A stretch of DNA of 64,000 nt from the NCBI RefSeq assembly GCF_900110855.1, contig NZ_FOFA01000002.1:186001-250000 (forward strand), read 5' to 3'. Below, piece after piece: positions 25,212 to 33,676 of this stretch. The stretch is from Microlunatus flavus. Its GTDB lineage: Bacteria > Actinomycetota > Actinomycetes > Propionibacteriales > Propionibacteriaceae. The position numbers and the translations under genes were made by a program. The notes under the pieces are model-generated. The model was not told where the DNA came from. It searched no databases and saw only the letters and a program-made list of their open reading frames with translations. The number at the start of each line of letters is the position of its first letter. Positions within the stretch are counted from its first letter, which is position 1.

Positions 25212-28200
25212 GTGCCCGTCGTGGCTGACCGCGTACGCCGTGCGCCGTCGGGCCTGCGCGGCCGCCGTCCCGGCGACCTCGACTGGCCCGAGCTGCCGCC
25301 CGCCGCCGGGGACGCCCTCGACGAGAACCCCTGGGCCTGGGCAGCGCACGAGCCGGCGGAGGGCGAACGGCTCGACGTCTCCCGCTTCGACGTCACCGCG
25401 GTCCTCGTCTGCTTCGACGCCGCGCGCTGGCTGCCCGCCACCCTGGAGGGGCTGGCCGCGCTCGACGTCCGCCCGCGCCGCGTCGTCGCCATCGACAACG
25501 GGAGCGCCGACACCACGCGGGCGCTGCTGGAGCAGGCGCGTGCCGACGGCGTGATCGACGCCGTGTACGCGGGCAAGCGCCGCCACGGCTTCGGTCAGGC
25601 CGTCACCTCCGCCCTGCGCCAGGACCGCATGGCCCGTACGGGCTCGACCGACACCGGCACCTCCACGCAGACCGTGCTCCGGGCGCTGCGCGACGCCCCC
25701 GGCGCCGACGGGCGCGACGGCCACGACGGCCGTACCGGCCAGGACCGCGACGGCCGCGACGGCCACGACGGGGAAGTCCCGGACGACCGTTCCGGGGACT
25801 GGGCGCGCGACCGGCGCTGGCTCTGGCTGCTGCACGACGACGCCGTGCCCGCCCCGGACACGCTCTACCGCCTGCTCGCGCACGTCGCCACCGACCGCGC
25901 GATCGACGTGACCGGGCCCAAGCTCCTGCTCCCGCGCCGACGCCAGAGCAGCCACCAGCTGAGCGAGGTCGGGGTCACCATCTCCGGCACGGGTCGGCGC
26001 GAGCTGCTGATCGACCGCGGCGAGATCGACCAGGGCCAGCGCGACGTGCCCGCCGAGCGGCTCGGCGTGTCCACCTGCGGGATGCTCGTCCGCACGTCGG
26101 TCTGGCGCGACCTCGACGGCTTCGACCCGGCGGTGCCGGTGTTCCGCGACGGGGTCGAGTTCGGCTGGCGCGCCCACCTGAACGGCTACCGCGTCGTCAC
26201 CACGCCCGACGCGGAGATGACCCACCGCCAGGTCGGCCGGGCCGGTCTGCGCCCGCGCGGGCTCGGCGGGCGCCACCCCGGCGCCCTCGACCGGCTGCTC
26301 GGCATGACCGTCGTCGCCGGCCACGCCCCCGGACGCGCCCTGCCGCTCGTCTGGGTGCGCCTCGTCCTCAGCTGCCTGCTGCTGGCCGTGGGCTACCTCC
26401 TCGGCAAGGCGCCCGGACGTTCCCGCGACGAGCTGGCTGCGCTCTGGACGTTCGTCGTGCACCCCGGCCGGCTGCGCGCGCTGCGCCGGCGCACCGCCTC
26501 CATCGACCCCGCCCCGGGCACGGCCGAGGTCGTGCGCACGCTGCGGCCGCCGTGGTGGTCGAGCCTGCGGATCGCCGCGGAGACCCTCGGCGGCGCGCTG
26601 TCCGAGCGCTACGCCTCCGTGGCGGGCGAGGTCGACGCGGCCTCCATCGACGAGCTGACCACCGACGAGTTCAGCTCGGTGGCCGACGAGGGCACCCGCC
26701 ACCCGTGGCTGCGTCCCGGCGTCGTGCTCTTCGCCGTCGCGGTCGTCGCCGCGCTGGTCGCGGCCCGTGGGCTCGTCGGGCTCGGCTCGCTCGTGGCGCC
26801 GGCCCTGCTGCCCGCGTACGGCTCCGTCGGCGCCCTCTGGTCGGCGGTCTGGCACCCCATCGCCGGGGCGCCCGGCGAGGTCTCGCCCCCGTGGCTGGCC
26901 GTCACGGCCGTGGGCTCGACGATCACCCTCGGTCAGCCCGAGTGGTTCACGACGCTGCTGCTGTGCGGCGTCGTCCCGCTCGCGCTGCTCGCCGTCTACC
27001 CCGTCACCCTGCGGCTCGTCGTCGACAAGCGCCTGCGGCTCTGGTGCGCCGGCACGTACGCGCTGCTGCCCGTGCTGCTCGGCGGCACCAACCAGGGCCG
27101 GCTCACGCTCAGCGTGTTCAGCGTCGGGCTGCCGCTGCTCGTCATGGCGGTCCGTGCCCTGGTGCTGCGCCGCGTGCGTTCCTTCGAGGCCTGGCGCGGC
27201 GGCTGGGGCGCCGGCGTCGTGCTGGTCGTGCTGTCGGCCTTCCAGCCCGCGGTCATGCTGCTCGCCCTCGTGCTCGGCGCTGCCGGCGCGGTCGCGCTGC
27301 GCCGGACGCCGCGCAAGATCGGCCGCATCGGCATCGCCCTCGGGCTCCCGCTGGTCGTCTGGCTGCCCTGGTGGCCCACGCTGATCCTGGCCCCGGGCCG
27401 CCTGCTCGTCGGGCCGGACGCGGCCCTCGACGGCGCCGGCGCGGCGCCCGGCGTCCTCGGGCTCCTGCTCGGCCGCGGCCTCGGTGCGGGCCTGCCGCCG
27501 CTGTGGCTCGGCGCCACCGTGCTCGGCATGGTCTGGGCGACGGCGGTCTTCGGCCTCCTGCGCCGGCCGACGAGCCGTGTCGTGCTGTCAGCCTGGGCCA
27601 CCGCCGTCGCGAGCCTGGCGCTGGCCGTGCTCGCCTCCCGGCTGGTCGTCGACGTGCCCCCGCTGGGGACCGAGGTGCGTCCCTGGGTCGGCGCGCTGCT
27701 CCTCGTGACCTTCGCCGCGCTCCTGCTCGCCGGCGCCGTGGGCTCCGACGGGCTGTCCGGCGACGTCGCCGGCCGCAGCTTCAGCTGGGTGCAGCCGGCG
27801 GCCGTCCTCGCGGGCGTCGCCGTCACGGTGGTGGCCCTCGGCGGTGCTGTCTGGTGGGTCTGGGCCGGCGCACGCGGGCCCGTCGACCGCGAACGGCTCG
27901 ACCTGCTGCCCACGTACGTCAGCGTCGCGATGGCCTCCGACGCCGCGCCGCGCGTCTTGGCGCTCGACCTCGACGGCGGCCGGGTCGGCTTCAGCGTGCT
28001 GTCCGGCCGGCAGGGCGCGCCGCGCCAGGGCGACGCCGACCGCGGCTTCGCGTTCGGCGGCTCGCAGGCGGCCCAGGCCGACGTCACCGACGCGGTCTCG
28101 CGCCTCGTCGCGGGCTCCGCCGACGCCGACGTCGCCCAGCGGCTGCGCCGCCTCGGGGTCGGCTACGTCGTCGCCCGCGGCGTCGACGACGAGGAACGTG

Positions 28201-28664
28201 CGCGCATCGGCAACACCCCCGGGCTGGGCACCGCGAGCGGCACCGGCGGCACCGTCGTCTGGCAGCTCGACCCCGCCGTCAGCCGCGCGACGGTCGTGCC
28301 GGCCGACCCGGCGTCGACCGAGCCCGACGTCCCCGTGACCCGCGCGCCCGCCGCCGTGCCGCCCGGGACGGGGGAGCGGCACCTGCTGGTCGGCGAGGCC
28401 GCCGACCCCCGCTGGCGGGCCGAGCTCGGGGGCAGCACGTTGCCGCGCGTCGTCGACGGGTGGCAGGAGGGCTTCGTGGTGCCGGCGAGCGGCGGCACCG
28501 TCGACTGGCGCCTGACGAGCCCGGCGTCGTGGCTGCTGCCGTTCCAGGGCGCCGCCCTGCTCATCGCCCTCGTGCTCGCCGCCCCCGGCATCCGCCGCCC
28601 CGACGTCCGCGACCCCGCCCTGTCCGCGCGGCGTGCCGCGACCCTCAGCGAGGTGAGCACCTGA
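25212..28664 (+). CDS. Large membrane glycosyltransferase (GT2 domain plus multi-helix C-terminal half)
   Basis: Protein of 1150 residues, probably building a wall or capsular polysaccharide. The GT-A domain (about 55-330) shows VTAVLVCFDAARWLPATLEGL, VVAIDNGSADTTRALL, LWLLHDDAVPAPDTLYRL and FGWRAHLNGYRV. A low-complexity DGRDGHDG-type insert (about 165-190) sits just before the DDA metal motif. About 12-14 hydrophobic segments follow (380-1000), then an extracytoplasmic region and a last membrane helix near the C-terminus. The GTG at 25212 lacks a strong ribosome site; the GTG at 25221 is an alternative. Its stop overlaps the ATG of the DUF5719 gene. Position after whiB2 is conserved in actinobacteria. 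Confidence 0.85.
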   Translation: MPVVADRVRRAPSGLRGRRPGDLDWPELPPAAGDALDENPWAWAAHEPAEGERLDVSRFDVTAVLVCFDAARWLPATLEGLAALDVRPRRVVAIDNGSADTTRALLEQARADGVIDAVYAGKRRHGFGQAVTSALRQDRMARTGSTDTGTSTQTVLRALRDAPGADGRDGHDGRTGQDRDGRDGHDGEVPDDRSGDWARDRRWLWLLHDDAVPAPDTLYRLLAHVATDRAIDVTGPKLLLPRRRQSSHQLSEVGVTISGTGRRELLIDRGEIDQGQRDVPAERLGVSTCGMLVRTSVWRDLDGFDPAVPVFRDGVEFGWRAHLNGYRVVTTPDAEMTHRQVGRAGLRPRGLGGRHPGALDRLLGMTVVAGHAPGRALPLVWVRLVLSCLLLAVGYLLGKAPGRSRDELAALWTFVVHPGRLRALRRRTASIDPAPGTAEVVRTLRPPWWSSLRIAAETLGGALSERYASVAGEVDAASIDELTTDEFSSVADEGTRHPWLRPGVVLFAVAVVAALVAARGLVGLGSLVAPALLPAYGSVGALWSAVWHPIAGAPGEVSPPWLAVTAVGSTITLGQPEWFTTLLLCGVVPLALLAVYPVTLRLVVDKRLRLWCAGTYALLPVLLGGTNQGRLTLSVFSVGLPLLVMAVRALVLRRVRSFEAWRGGWGAGVVLVVLSAFQPAVMLLALVLGAAGAVALRRTPRKIGRIGIALGLPLVVWLPWWPTLILAPGRLLVGPDAALDGAGAAPGVLGLLLGRGLGAGLPPLWLGATVLGMVWATAVFGLLRRPTSRVVLSAWATAVASLALAVLASRLVVDVPPLGTEVRPWVGALLLVTFAALLLAGAVGSDGLSGDVAGRSFSWVQPAAVLAGVAVTVVALGGAVWWVWAGARGPVDRERLDLLPTYVSVAMASDAAPRVLALDLDGGRVGFSVLSGRQGAPRQGDADRGFAFGGSQAAQADVTDAVSRLVAGSADADVAQRLRRLGVGYVVARGVDDEERARIGNTPGLGTASGTGGTVVWQLDPAVSRATVVPADPASTEPDVPVTRAPAAVPPGTGERHLLVGEAADPRWRAELGGSTLPRVVDGWQEGFVVPASGGTVDWRLTSPASWLLPFQGAALLIALVLAAPGIRRPDVRDPALSARRAATLSEVST

Positions 28665-30562
28665 TGGCCCGCCCCACCCGTACGGCCGGACCGCTGCGCC
28701 GCGGCCTCACCCTCGTCGTGGTGCTCGTCGTGCTCGCCCTCGTCGTCGTCGCGGGCACGCTCCTGCGCTCCCAGCAGCCGGACGCCCGCGAGCTGGTGAC
28801 CGTCGCTCCCGGGCAGGCCGACGCCGTCTGCACCGTCGGCAGCGTCCCCGACGCGGTCGCCGGCGCGAGCCCGTCGGCCACGGCCGTCGCACCGCCGCCG
28901 ACGCCCGCACCGCCGCCGACGCCCGCGCCGGCGCCGACCGCCGTGGTGACGCCGACCACCGCCGGGACCGAGGGTGCGCCCACCGCGACGCCGTCCTCGT
29001 CCGCGCCGTCGTCTTCGCCCGCGTCGCCCACGTCGCCCGGGACGGGCGCCACGACCCCGGCCGTCACGCCCCCGGCCCCCGCGGCGCCCGGAGGTTCCGC
29101 GAGCCCGTCGCCCGGGGCGACCGCGGTCCCGACCCTGCGACCGGGGCAGGACCCGAGCTCGCCGTCCCCGGGCACGGCCTCGCCGTCGGGCTCGCCCGCC
29201 CCGGGCAGCACCGCCGGCGCGACCCCCTCGTCGGTCCCGAGCGGCGCCCCGAGCGTCGCGCCGCTGCCGAGCTCGACCGCCGAGGCCGCGTCCGGCACGG
29301 TCGTCGTCGTCGCCTCCGGCCCGACCGACACCGGGTCGGGGGCCTCCGACGGCCGGGTGACCCTCGCCCCGCTCGGTGGCGGCGGCCAGGACGGGGTGAC
29401 CGTCGACCGTCAGGGCCGCGGCGCGACGCTGCAGCGCGCCGGCTCACCGGTGCTGCTGCAGGCCGAGGGCAGCATCGCCCCGACCGCCGTCGGTGGCGTG
29501 CTCAACTCCTCCTCCGACGGACCGGAGGCCGGCCTCGAGGCGGCCCCGTGCCTCGTCGCCTCGACCTCGGCCTGGCTGCCCGGCATCGCCTCCGGGGCGT
29601 CCGACCGCACCGAGCTCGTCCTGAGCAACCCCGACGACGCGACCGCGACCGTCGACCTCACCTTCTACGGCCGCAACGGCCGCGTCGCCGTCCCCGGCAG
29701 CCCGGGCGTCGACGTGTCCGCCCGGTCCAGCCGTTCGGTCTCCCTGTCGACGCTGGTCGACGCCGAGGGGCCCCTGACCGTCGCCGTGCAGGCCACCGAG
29801 GGCCGGGTGGCGGTGGTCGCGCGTCGCATCCGCACCGACGGCGACAAGCCCGCGGGGGCCGACTGGGTCGTGCCCGCGGCCGCGCCCGCCCGCCAGGTCG
29901 TGGTCCCGGCCGTCCCCGGCGACGACGGGTCCCGCGAGCTCGTCGTGACCAACCCGACCGAGCTCCGGACGACCGTGACCGTCTCCGTCCTCGGCCTCCA
30001 GGGACCGTTCGCGCCCGCCGGCGCCGAGACCCTCGACCTCGCCCCGCAGAGCTCGGGGACCGTCCAGCTCGCCGACGGCCTCGCCGGGACCGGGTCGGGG
30101 GTGTCGCTCACCAGCGAGCAGCCCGTCACCGCCGCCGTGGTCTCGACGAGCGCCCGCGACGAGGCCCAGGCCGACATCGCCGTGCAGCCGGCGACGCCCG
30201 CCCTCGTACGGACGGGCGTGAGCGCGGTCGCCACCGCCCGCGACACCGACGCCGAGCTGGTGCTGTCCAACGCGGCGGCGACCGACGTGAGCGTGCGCTT
30301 CTCGCTGCGCAGCCTCGACGGCGTCGAGATCCGGGGCGGCGACATCCTCCTGGCCGCCGGCGGCAGCGCCACCCGACGGCTGGCGGCGCCCGGCTCCTCC
30401 TACGTCACGGTGACGGTGCCGGACGGCTCGTCGGTCACCGGCGGGGTCGACCTGGTCGAGCCGGACGGTTCCGTGGCCGGCCTCGCCTCGGTGCCGCTCG
30501 TGTCGCCCGACACCTCCGGCCCCCCGCCCGTCGTGGAGCAGGACCCGGGCGCGAGCCGCTAG
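28664..30562 (+). CDS. DUF5719 family secreted/membrane-anchored protein
   Basis: Protein of 632 residues. There is one N-terminal membrane anchor (about 15-34), a Pro/Ala/Ser/Thr-rich linker (about 65-215, likely extended in the wall) and several beta-rich repeats. These repeats contain TELVLSNPDDATATVDLTFYG, SRELVVTNPTELRTTVTVSVLG and DAELVLSNAAATDVSVRF, each a recurring 'LVLSNP..' strand pattern. Function unknown. Translationally coupled to the glycosyltransferase (TGATG), so it may assist surface polysaccharide assembly. Its stop shares a CTAG with the stop of the convergent gene. Confidence 0.8.
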   Translation: MARPTRTAGPLRRGLTLVVVLVVLALVVVAGTLLRSQQPDARELVTVAPGQADAVCTVGSVPDAVAGASPSATAVAPPPTPAPPPTPAPAPTAVVTPTTAGTEGAPTATPSSSAPSSSPASPTSPGTGATTPAVTPPAPAAPGGSASPSPGATAVPTLRPGQDPSSPSPGTASPSGSPAPGSTAGATPSSVPSGAPSVAPLPSSTAEAASGTVVVVASGPTDTGSGASDGRVTLAPLGGGGQDGVTVDRQGRGATLQRAGSPVLLQAEGSIAPTAVGGVLNSSSDGPEAGLEAAPCLVASTSAWLPGIASGASDRTELVLSNPDDATATVDLTFYGRNGRVAVPGSPGVDVSARSSRSVSLSTLVDAEGPLTVAVQATEGRVAVVARRIRTDGDKPAGADWVVPAAAPARQVVVPAVPGDDGSRELVVTNPTELRTTVTVSVLGLQGPFAPAGAETLDLAPQSSGTVQLADGLAGTGSGVSLTSEQPVTAAVVSTSARDEAQADIAVQPATPALVRTGVSAVATARDTDAELVLSNAAATDVSVRFSLRSLDGVEIRGGDILLAAGGSATRRLAAPGSSYVTVTVPDGSSVTGGVDLVEPDGSVAGLASVPLVSPDTSGPPPVVEQDPGASR

Positions 30563-31002
30563 TCGTCGTCCTCGTCGCCGAGGCCGTCGGGGTCGATCTC
30601 GTCGACGCTGCGCCCGGTCAGCGCGCTCAGCTGCTCGACGACGGTGCGGTAGACGAGGATCCGCAGGCCGCGGCGGCTCGCGGCCCGGTGCTCGAGCGGG
30701 CGTCGGTACAGCACGACGCGCGGCCCCTGCGTCCCGGTCGCCCCGACCGCCGAGGCCAGCGGGACCCGGCCCTGCGCCCAGGACGGGTCGAAGCCCGGCA
30801 CGTCCTCGACGCCGATGCTCGTGCCGGTCAGGGCGTCAGGGCACTGGCGCGCCACCCGGTCCACGGCGGCGTCGACGGCGTCGTCGAAGAACGCCACCCG
30901 CGTCGCCGGCCGCGGCGGACGCGCGCTGGGCACGCCCAGCTGGTTGGGCAGCGCGAGTGGTCCGCGCAGGCCGCGTCCGTGGCGGTCCCGGCGCTTCGAC
31001 AT
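30559..31002 (-). CDS. Zincin-like 'metallopeptidase family' protein lacking HExxH
   Basis: Protein of 147 residues related to the small zincin-like family found at this locus in actinobacteria (Rv3259-like, as I recall). Visible segments are FDDAVDAAVDRVARQCPDAL, VEDVPGFDPSWAQG, VVLYRRPLEHRAASRRGL and VYRTVVEQLSALTGRSVDEI. Where zincins have HExxH, this protein has VVEQL, so zinc catalysis is unlikely. The acidic C-terminus is GDEDDD. ATG start. It converges on the DUF5719 gene and is divergent from the DUF3499 gene. Confidence 0.7.
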   Translation of the reverse strand: MSKRRDRHGRGLRGPLALPNQLGVPSARPPRPATRVAFFDDAVDAAVDRVARQCPDALTGTSIGVEDVPGFDPSWAQGRVPLASAVGATGTQGPRVVLYRRPLEHRAASRRGLRILVYRTVVEQLSALTGRSVDEIDPDGLGDEDDD

Positions 31003-31108
31003 GGCGGCCACTCTAGGCAACCGCGTCCGACCGCCGCCGTGCCCGGGCGCCACCGGGCGGGACCTCGAAACGCGGGCGCGGCTCCCGTCGCCCCCGGCGG
31101 CGGGGTTG

Positions 31109-31114
31109 TAGCGT
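31109..31114 (+). promoter_or_regulatory. -10 hexamer TAGCGT, probable leaderless promoter
   Basis: TAGCGT ends 6 nt before the GTG at 31121, which favours that GTG over the ATG at 31127. Confidence 0.5.
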
Positions 31115-31120
31115 CGCGGG

Positions 31121-31489
31121 GTGGGGATGCGCCGGTGCTCGCGAGCGGGGTGCCCCCACCGGGCGGTGGCGACCCTGACGTACGTCTACTCCGACTCGAC
31201 CGCGGTGCTCGGCCCGCTGGCCACCCGCGCGGAACCGCACGGCTACGACCTGTGCGAGGCGCACGCCCACTCGCTCTCGGTCCCGCGCGGCTGGGAGGTC
31301 ATCCGGCTGGCCAACGACGACGCGGCCGCCCACACCGAGGACGACCTGCTGGCGCTGGCCGACGCCGTGCGCGAGGTCGGGCTGTCCTACGACGCCCCGC
31401 CGTCGGTCGAGGCGCAGCCCAGCCGGCCGAACATCGTCGAGCTGCGGCGCCGCGGCCACCTCACGGTGCTCGCCGACCCCGACGCCTGA
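31121..31489 (+). CDS. DUF3499 zinc-ribbon-like protein
   Basis: Protein of 122 residues with the DUF3499 pattern: RRCSRAGCPHRAVATLTYVY (about 4-23), STAVLGPLATRAEPHGYDLCEAHAHSL and PRGWEVIRL. The two Cys of CSRAGC and the Cys/His of CEAH probably bind zinc. The last third is variable. Function unknown. It is part of the conserved manB neighbourhood (Rv3258c-like, as I recall). The GTG at 31121 fits the leaderless box. Confidence 0.88.
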   Translation: MGMRRCSRAGCPHRAVATLTYVYSDSTAVLGPLATRAEPHGYDLCEAHAHSLSVPRGWEVIRLANDDAAAHTEDDLLALADAVREVGLSYDAPPSVEAQPSRPNIVELRRRGHLTVLADPDA

Positions 31490-31524
31490 TCCAGGCCCTG
31501 GCCGGAGCACGACGCGCCGGACCC

Positions 31525-31530
31525 TAGGAT
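31525..31530 (+). promoter_or_regulatory. -10 hexamer TAGGAT, probable leaderless promoter of manB
   Basis: TAGGAT ends 7 nt before the manB GTG at 31538, and no ribosome binding site lies between. Confidence 0.5.
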
Positions 31531-31537
31531 CACCCGC

Positions 31538-32899
31538 GTGCTGAAGCCGGTCATCTTCAAGGCCAACGACGTCCGCGGGATCACCGAGGGCGACGCGCCC
31601 GAGTGGGACGAGGCCGGCGCGTACGCGCTCGGCGGCGCCCTCGTCGAGGTGTTCGGCCTGGTCGGGCGGACGCTGGTGCTCGGGCGCGACATGCGCCTGT
31701 CCGGCCCGCGGCTGTCCGCGGCCTTCGTCGAGGCCGTCCTGGACGCGGGCACCGACGTCGTCGACGTGGGGATGGCCAGCACCGACGAGCTGTGGTTCGC
31801 CTCCGGGTCGCTCGGGCTGCCGGGCGCGATGTTCACCGCCAGCCACAACCCGGGCGTCTACAACGGCGTCAAGTTCTGCCACCCGGGCGCGCGCCCCATC
31901 GATTCGGCCGAGCTGGTCGCCATCGCCCGCCGCGCCTCCGCCGGACCGGTCCCGCCGGCCCCGCTGCGCGGCACCCGCACCGAGCGCGACGTGCTGGGCG
32001 CGTACGCCGCCCACCTCCACTCGCTGGTCGACCTGAAGGGCATCCGGCCGCTGAAGGTCGTGGCCGACGCCGGCAACGGCATGGCCGGGCACACGCTCCC
32101 GGCCGTCTTCCCGACCGGACCTGGCGCGGCACCCATCGAGGTGGTCGGCCTCTACACGACGCCGGACGGCAGCTTCCCGAACCACCCCGCGAACCCGCTC
32201 GTCCCCGAGAACCTCCTCGACGCGCGCGCAGCGGTGCGCGAGCACGGTGCCGACCTCGCGCTGGTCTTCGACGGCGACGCGGACCGCTGCTTCATCATCG
32301 ACGAGCGCGGCGAGGTGGTGAGCCCGTCGGCCGTGACCGCGCTGATCGCCGCGCAGGAGCTCGACCGGCACCCCGGCTCGACCGTGGTGGTCAACAAGAT
32401 CACCTCGCGCTCGGTCGCCGAGGTCGTCGCCGAGCACGGCGGCACGACCGTGGTGACGAAGGTCGGGCACACGTTCGTCAAGGCGGCGATGGCCGAGCAC
32501 GACGCCGTCTTCGGAGGCGAGCACTCGGCGCACTACTACTTCCGCGAGTTCTGGGGCGCCGACACCGGTCTGCTCGCGGCGCTGCACGTGCTGGCGCTGG
32601 TCGGCCACGGCGACGCGCCGCTGTCCGAGCTCGCCGCCGGCTACACCCGCTACGCGGCCTCCGGCGAGATCAACTCCGAGGTCGCCGACCAGGCGGCGAC
32701 GGTCGACGCGGTGGCCGCGGCGTTCGCGGGGCGCGGCGAGGCCGACCGGGTCGACGGCCTCACCGTCAGCGGCCCGGACTGGTGGGTCAACGTCCGGCCG
32801 TCGGGCACCGAACCGTTCCTGCGCCTCAACGTGGAGGCGCGGACCGAGGAGGCCATGGCCGCGCTGCGCGACGACGCGCTCGCCGTCATCCGTGCCTGA
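31538..32899 (+). CDS. manB: Phosphomannomutase/phosphoglucomutase
   Basis: Alpha-D-phosphohexomutase of 453 residues that interconverts mannose 6-phosphate and mannose 1-phosphate. All four signature sites are present: the phosphoserine loop TASHNPGVYNGVKF (about 100-113), the magnesium loop DGDADRC (about 246-252), the sugar loop GEHSAHYYF (about 328-336) and the phosphate loop RPSGTEP (about 424-430). GTG start in a leaderless context. With manC (19209) it forms the GDP-mannose route, and the SIS-domain gene at 33677 may supply mannose 6-phosphate. Confidence 0.95.
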   Translation: MLKPVIFKANDVRGITEGDAPEWDEAGAYALGGALVEVFGLVGRTLVLGRDMRLSGPRLSAAFVEAVLDAGTDVVDVGMASTDELWFASGSLGLPGAMFTASHNPGVYNGVKFCHPGARPIDSAELVAIARRASAGPVPPAPLRGTRTERDVLGAYAAHLHSLVDLKGIRPLKVVADAGNGMAGHTLPAVFPTGPGAAPIEVVGLYTTPDGSFPNHPANPLVPENLLDARAAVREHGADLALVFDGDADRCFIIDERGEVVSPSAVTALIAAQELDRHPGSTVVVNKITSRSVAEVVAEHGGTTVVTKVGHTFVKAAMAEHDAVFGGEHSAHYYFREFWGADTGLLAALHVLALVGHGDAPLSELAAGYTRYAASGEINSEVADQAATVDAVAAAFAGRGEADRVDGLTVSGPDWWVNVRPSGTEPFLRLNVEARTEEAMAALRDDALAVIRA

Positions 32900-32906
32900 G
32901 GCGGGG

Positions 32907-32912
32907 TACGGT
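32907..32912 (+). promoter_or_regulatory. -10 hexamer TACGGT, probable leaderless promoter
   Basis: TACGGT ends 6 nt before the GTG at 32919 and supports that start over the GTG at 32892. Confidence 0.45.
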
Positions 32913-32918
32913 CCGGCG

Positions 32919-33410
32919 GTGCCGAGCCCCCTCGTCGTCCTGCTGCGCAACCACCAGGCCGGCGGCCGCGCCGCGGTCGACCTCTTCGGCCGCGCGGCGT
33001 CCGCGCAGGGCGCCCGCCCCTGGGCCGACGGGCTGCGGCGGCTGCGCGAGGAGGCCCGCGAGGACCTCGACTTCAACGAGGCCGTGATGCGCCGCCTCGG
33101 CGTCTCCTCCTCGCCCGTGCAGGTCGCCGGCACCCGCCTCACCGAACGGCTCGGGCGGCTCAAGCCCAACGGGCGCCTCGTCCGCCGCTCGCCGCTCAGC
33201 GACGTCGTCGAGCTGGAGGGCCTCATCGCCACGGTGCACGTCAAGATCGCCGGCTGGCAGGCCGCACGGACGGGCGACTTCCTGACCGCGGAGGAGCGCG
33301 GGCGTCTCGACGTGCTCGAGGCCCGGGCCCGTACGCAGGCCGAGCGCCTGGTGGAGATGCACCGCGAGGCCGCGGCCGACGTCCTCGGCGGGGTGCGCGG
33401 GCCTGGTTAG
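32919..33410 (+). CDS. Hypothetical alpha-helical protein
   Basis: Protein of 163 residues, not recognised. It begins PSPLVVLLRNHQAGGRAAVDLF. Long amphipathic helices follow (ADGLRRLREEAREDLDFNEAV, then an internal TERLGRLKPNGRLVRRSPLSD, then VVELEGLIATVHVKIAGWQAA). Conserved-looking His, Glu and Asp residues (NHQ, EDLDFNE, VEMHREA) would suit a helical bundle with a metal site, but that is speculation. The GTG at 32919 follows the leaderless spacing. The stop TAG forms part of the next promoter hexamer. Confidence 0.6.
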   Translation: MPSPLVVLLRNHQAGGRAAVDLFGRAASAQGARPWADGLRRLREEAREDLDFNEAVMRRLGVSSSPVQVAGTRLTERLGRLKPNGRLVRRSPLSDVVELEGLIATVHVKIAGWQAARTGDFLTAEERGRLDVLEARARTQAERLVEMHREAAADVLGGVRGPG

Positions 33411-33413
33411 ACT
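33408..33413 (+). promoter_or_regulatory. -10 hexamer TAGACT before the Trm112 gene
   Basis: TAGACT overlaps the upstream stop codon. It would give a leader of about 45 nt that contains GGAGGAG (33453-33459), 5 nt before the GTG. Confidence 0.45.
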
Positions 33414-33464
33414 CCGCAGCGACGCCCGGCCAGAGCCCGGGCGACGACGAGTGGAGGAGTCACC

Positions 33465-33671
33465 GTGGCGGTCGACCTGGCCCCGGAGCTGCTGAAGATC
33501 CTGGCGTGCCCGAACTGCCACGGGCCGCTGGCCGTCGACCACGAGCGCGACGAGCTGGTGTGCCAGACGCCCGACTGCGGGCTGGCGTACCCGGTCCGCG
33601 ACGGCATCCCGGTGCTGCTGGTCGACGAGGCCCGACGCCCGGGGTCCGACCCCGCCGGCGCCGGGCGCTGA
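33465..33671 (+). CDS. Trm112-family zinc-finger protein
   Basis: Protein of 68 residues with ILACPNCHGPLAVD and LVCQTPDCGLAYPVRDGIPVLLVDEA, the Trm112/YcaR pattern. Four Cys (CPNC and CQTPDC) probably bind zinc. In eukaryotes Trm112 activates methyltransferases; the bacterial role is not clear. The GTG start is fixed by GGAGGAG. It precedes the SIS-domain gene by 5 bp, likely in one transcript, as is common in actinobacteria. Confidence 0.88.
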   Translation: MAVDLAPELLKILACPNCHGPLAVDHERDELVCQTPDCGLAYPVRDGIPVLLVDEARRPGSDPAGAGR

Positions 33672-33676
33672 CCCGG

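Noticed and set aside
25700-25800. Tandem repeats that might be a small CRISPR or minisatellite
   Set aside because: The unit is only 9-12 bp, without spacers, and is in frame within the glycosyltransferase.
28880-29300. Low-complexity C/G/T-rich stretch
   Set aside because: It is the Pro/Ala/Ser/Thr linker of the DUF5719 protein in frame, not a non-coding repeat.
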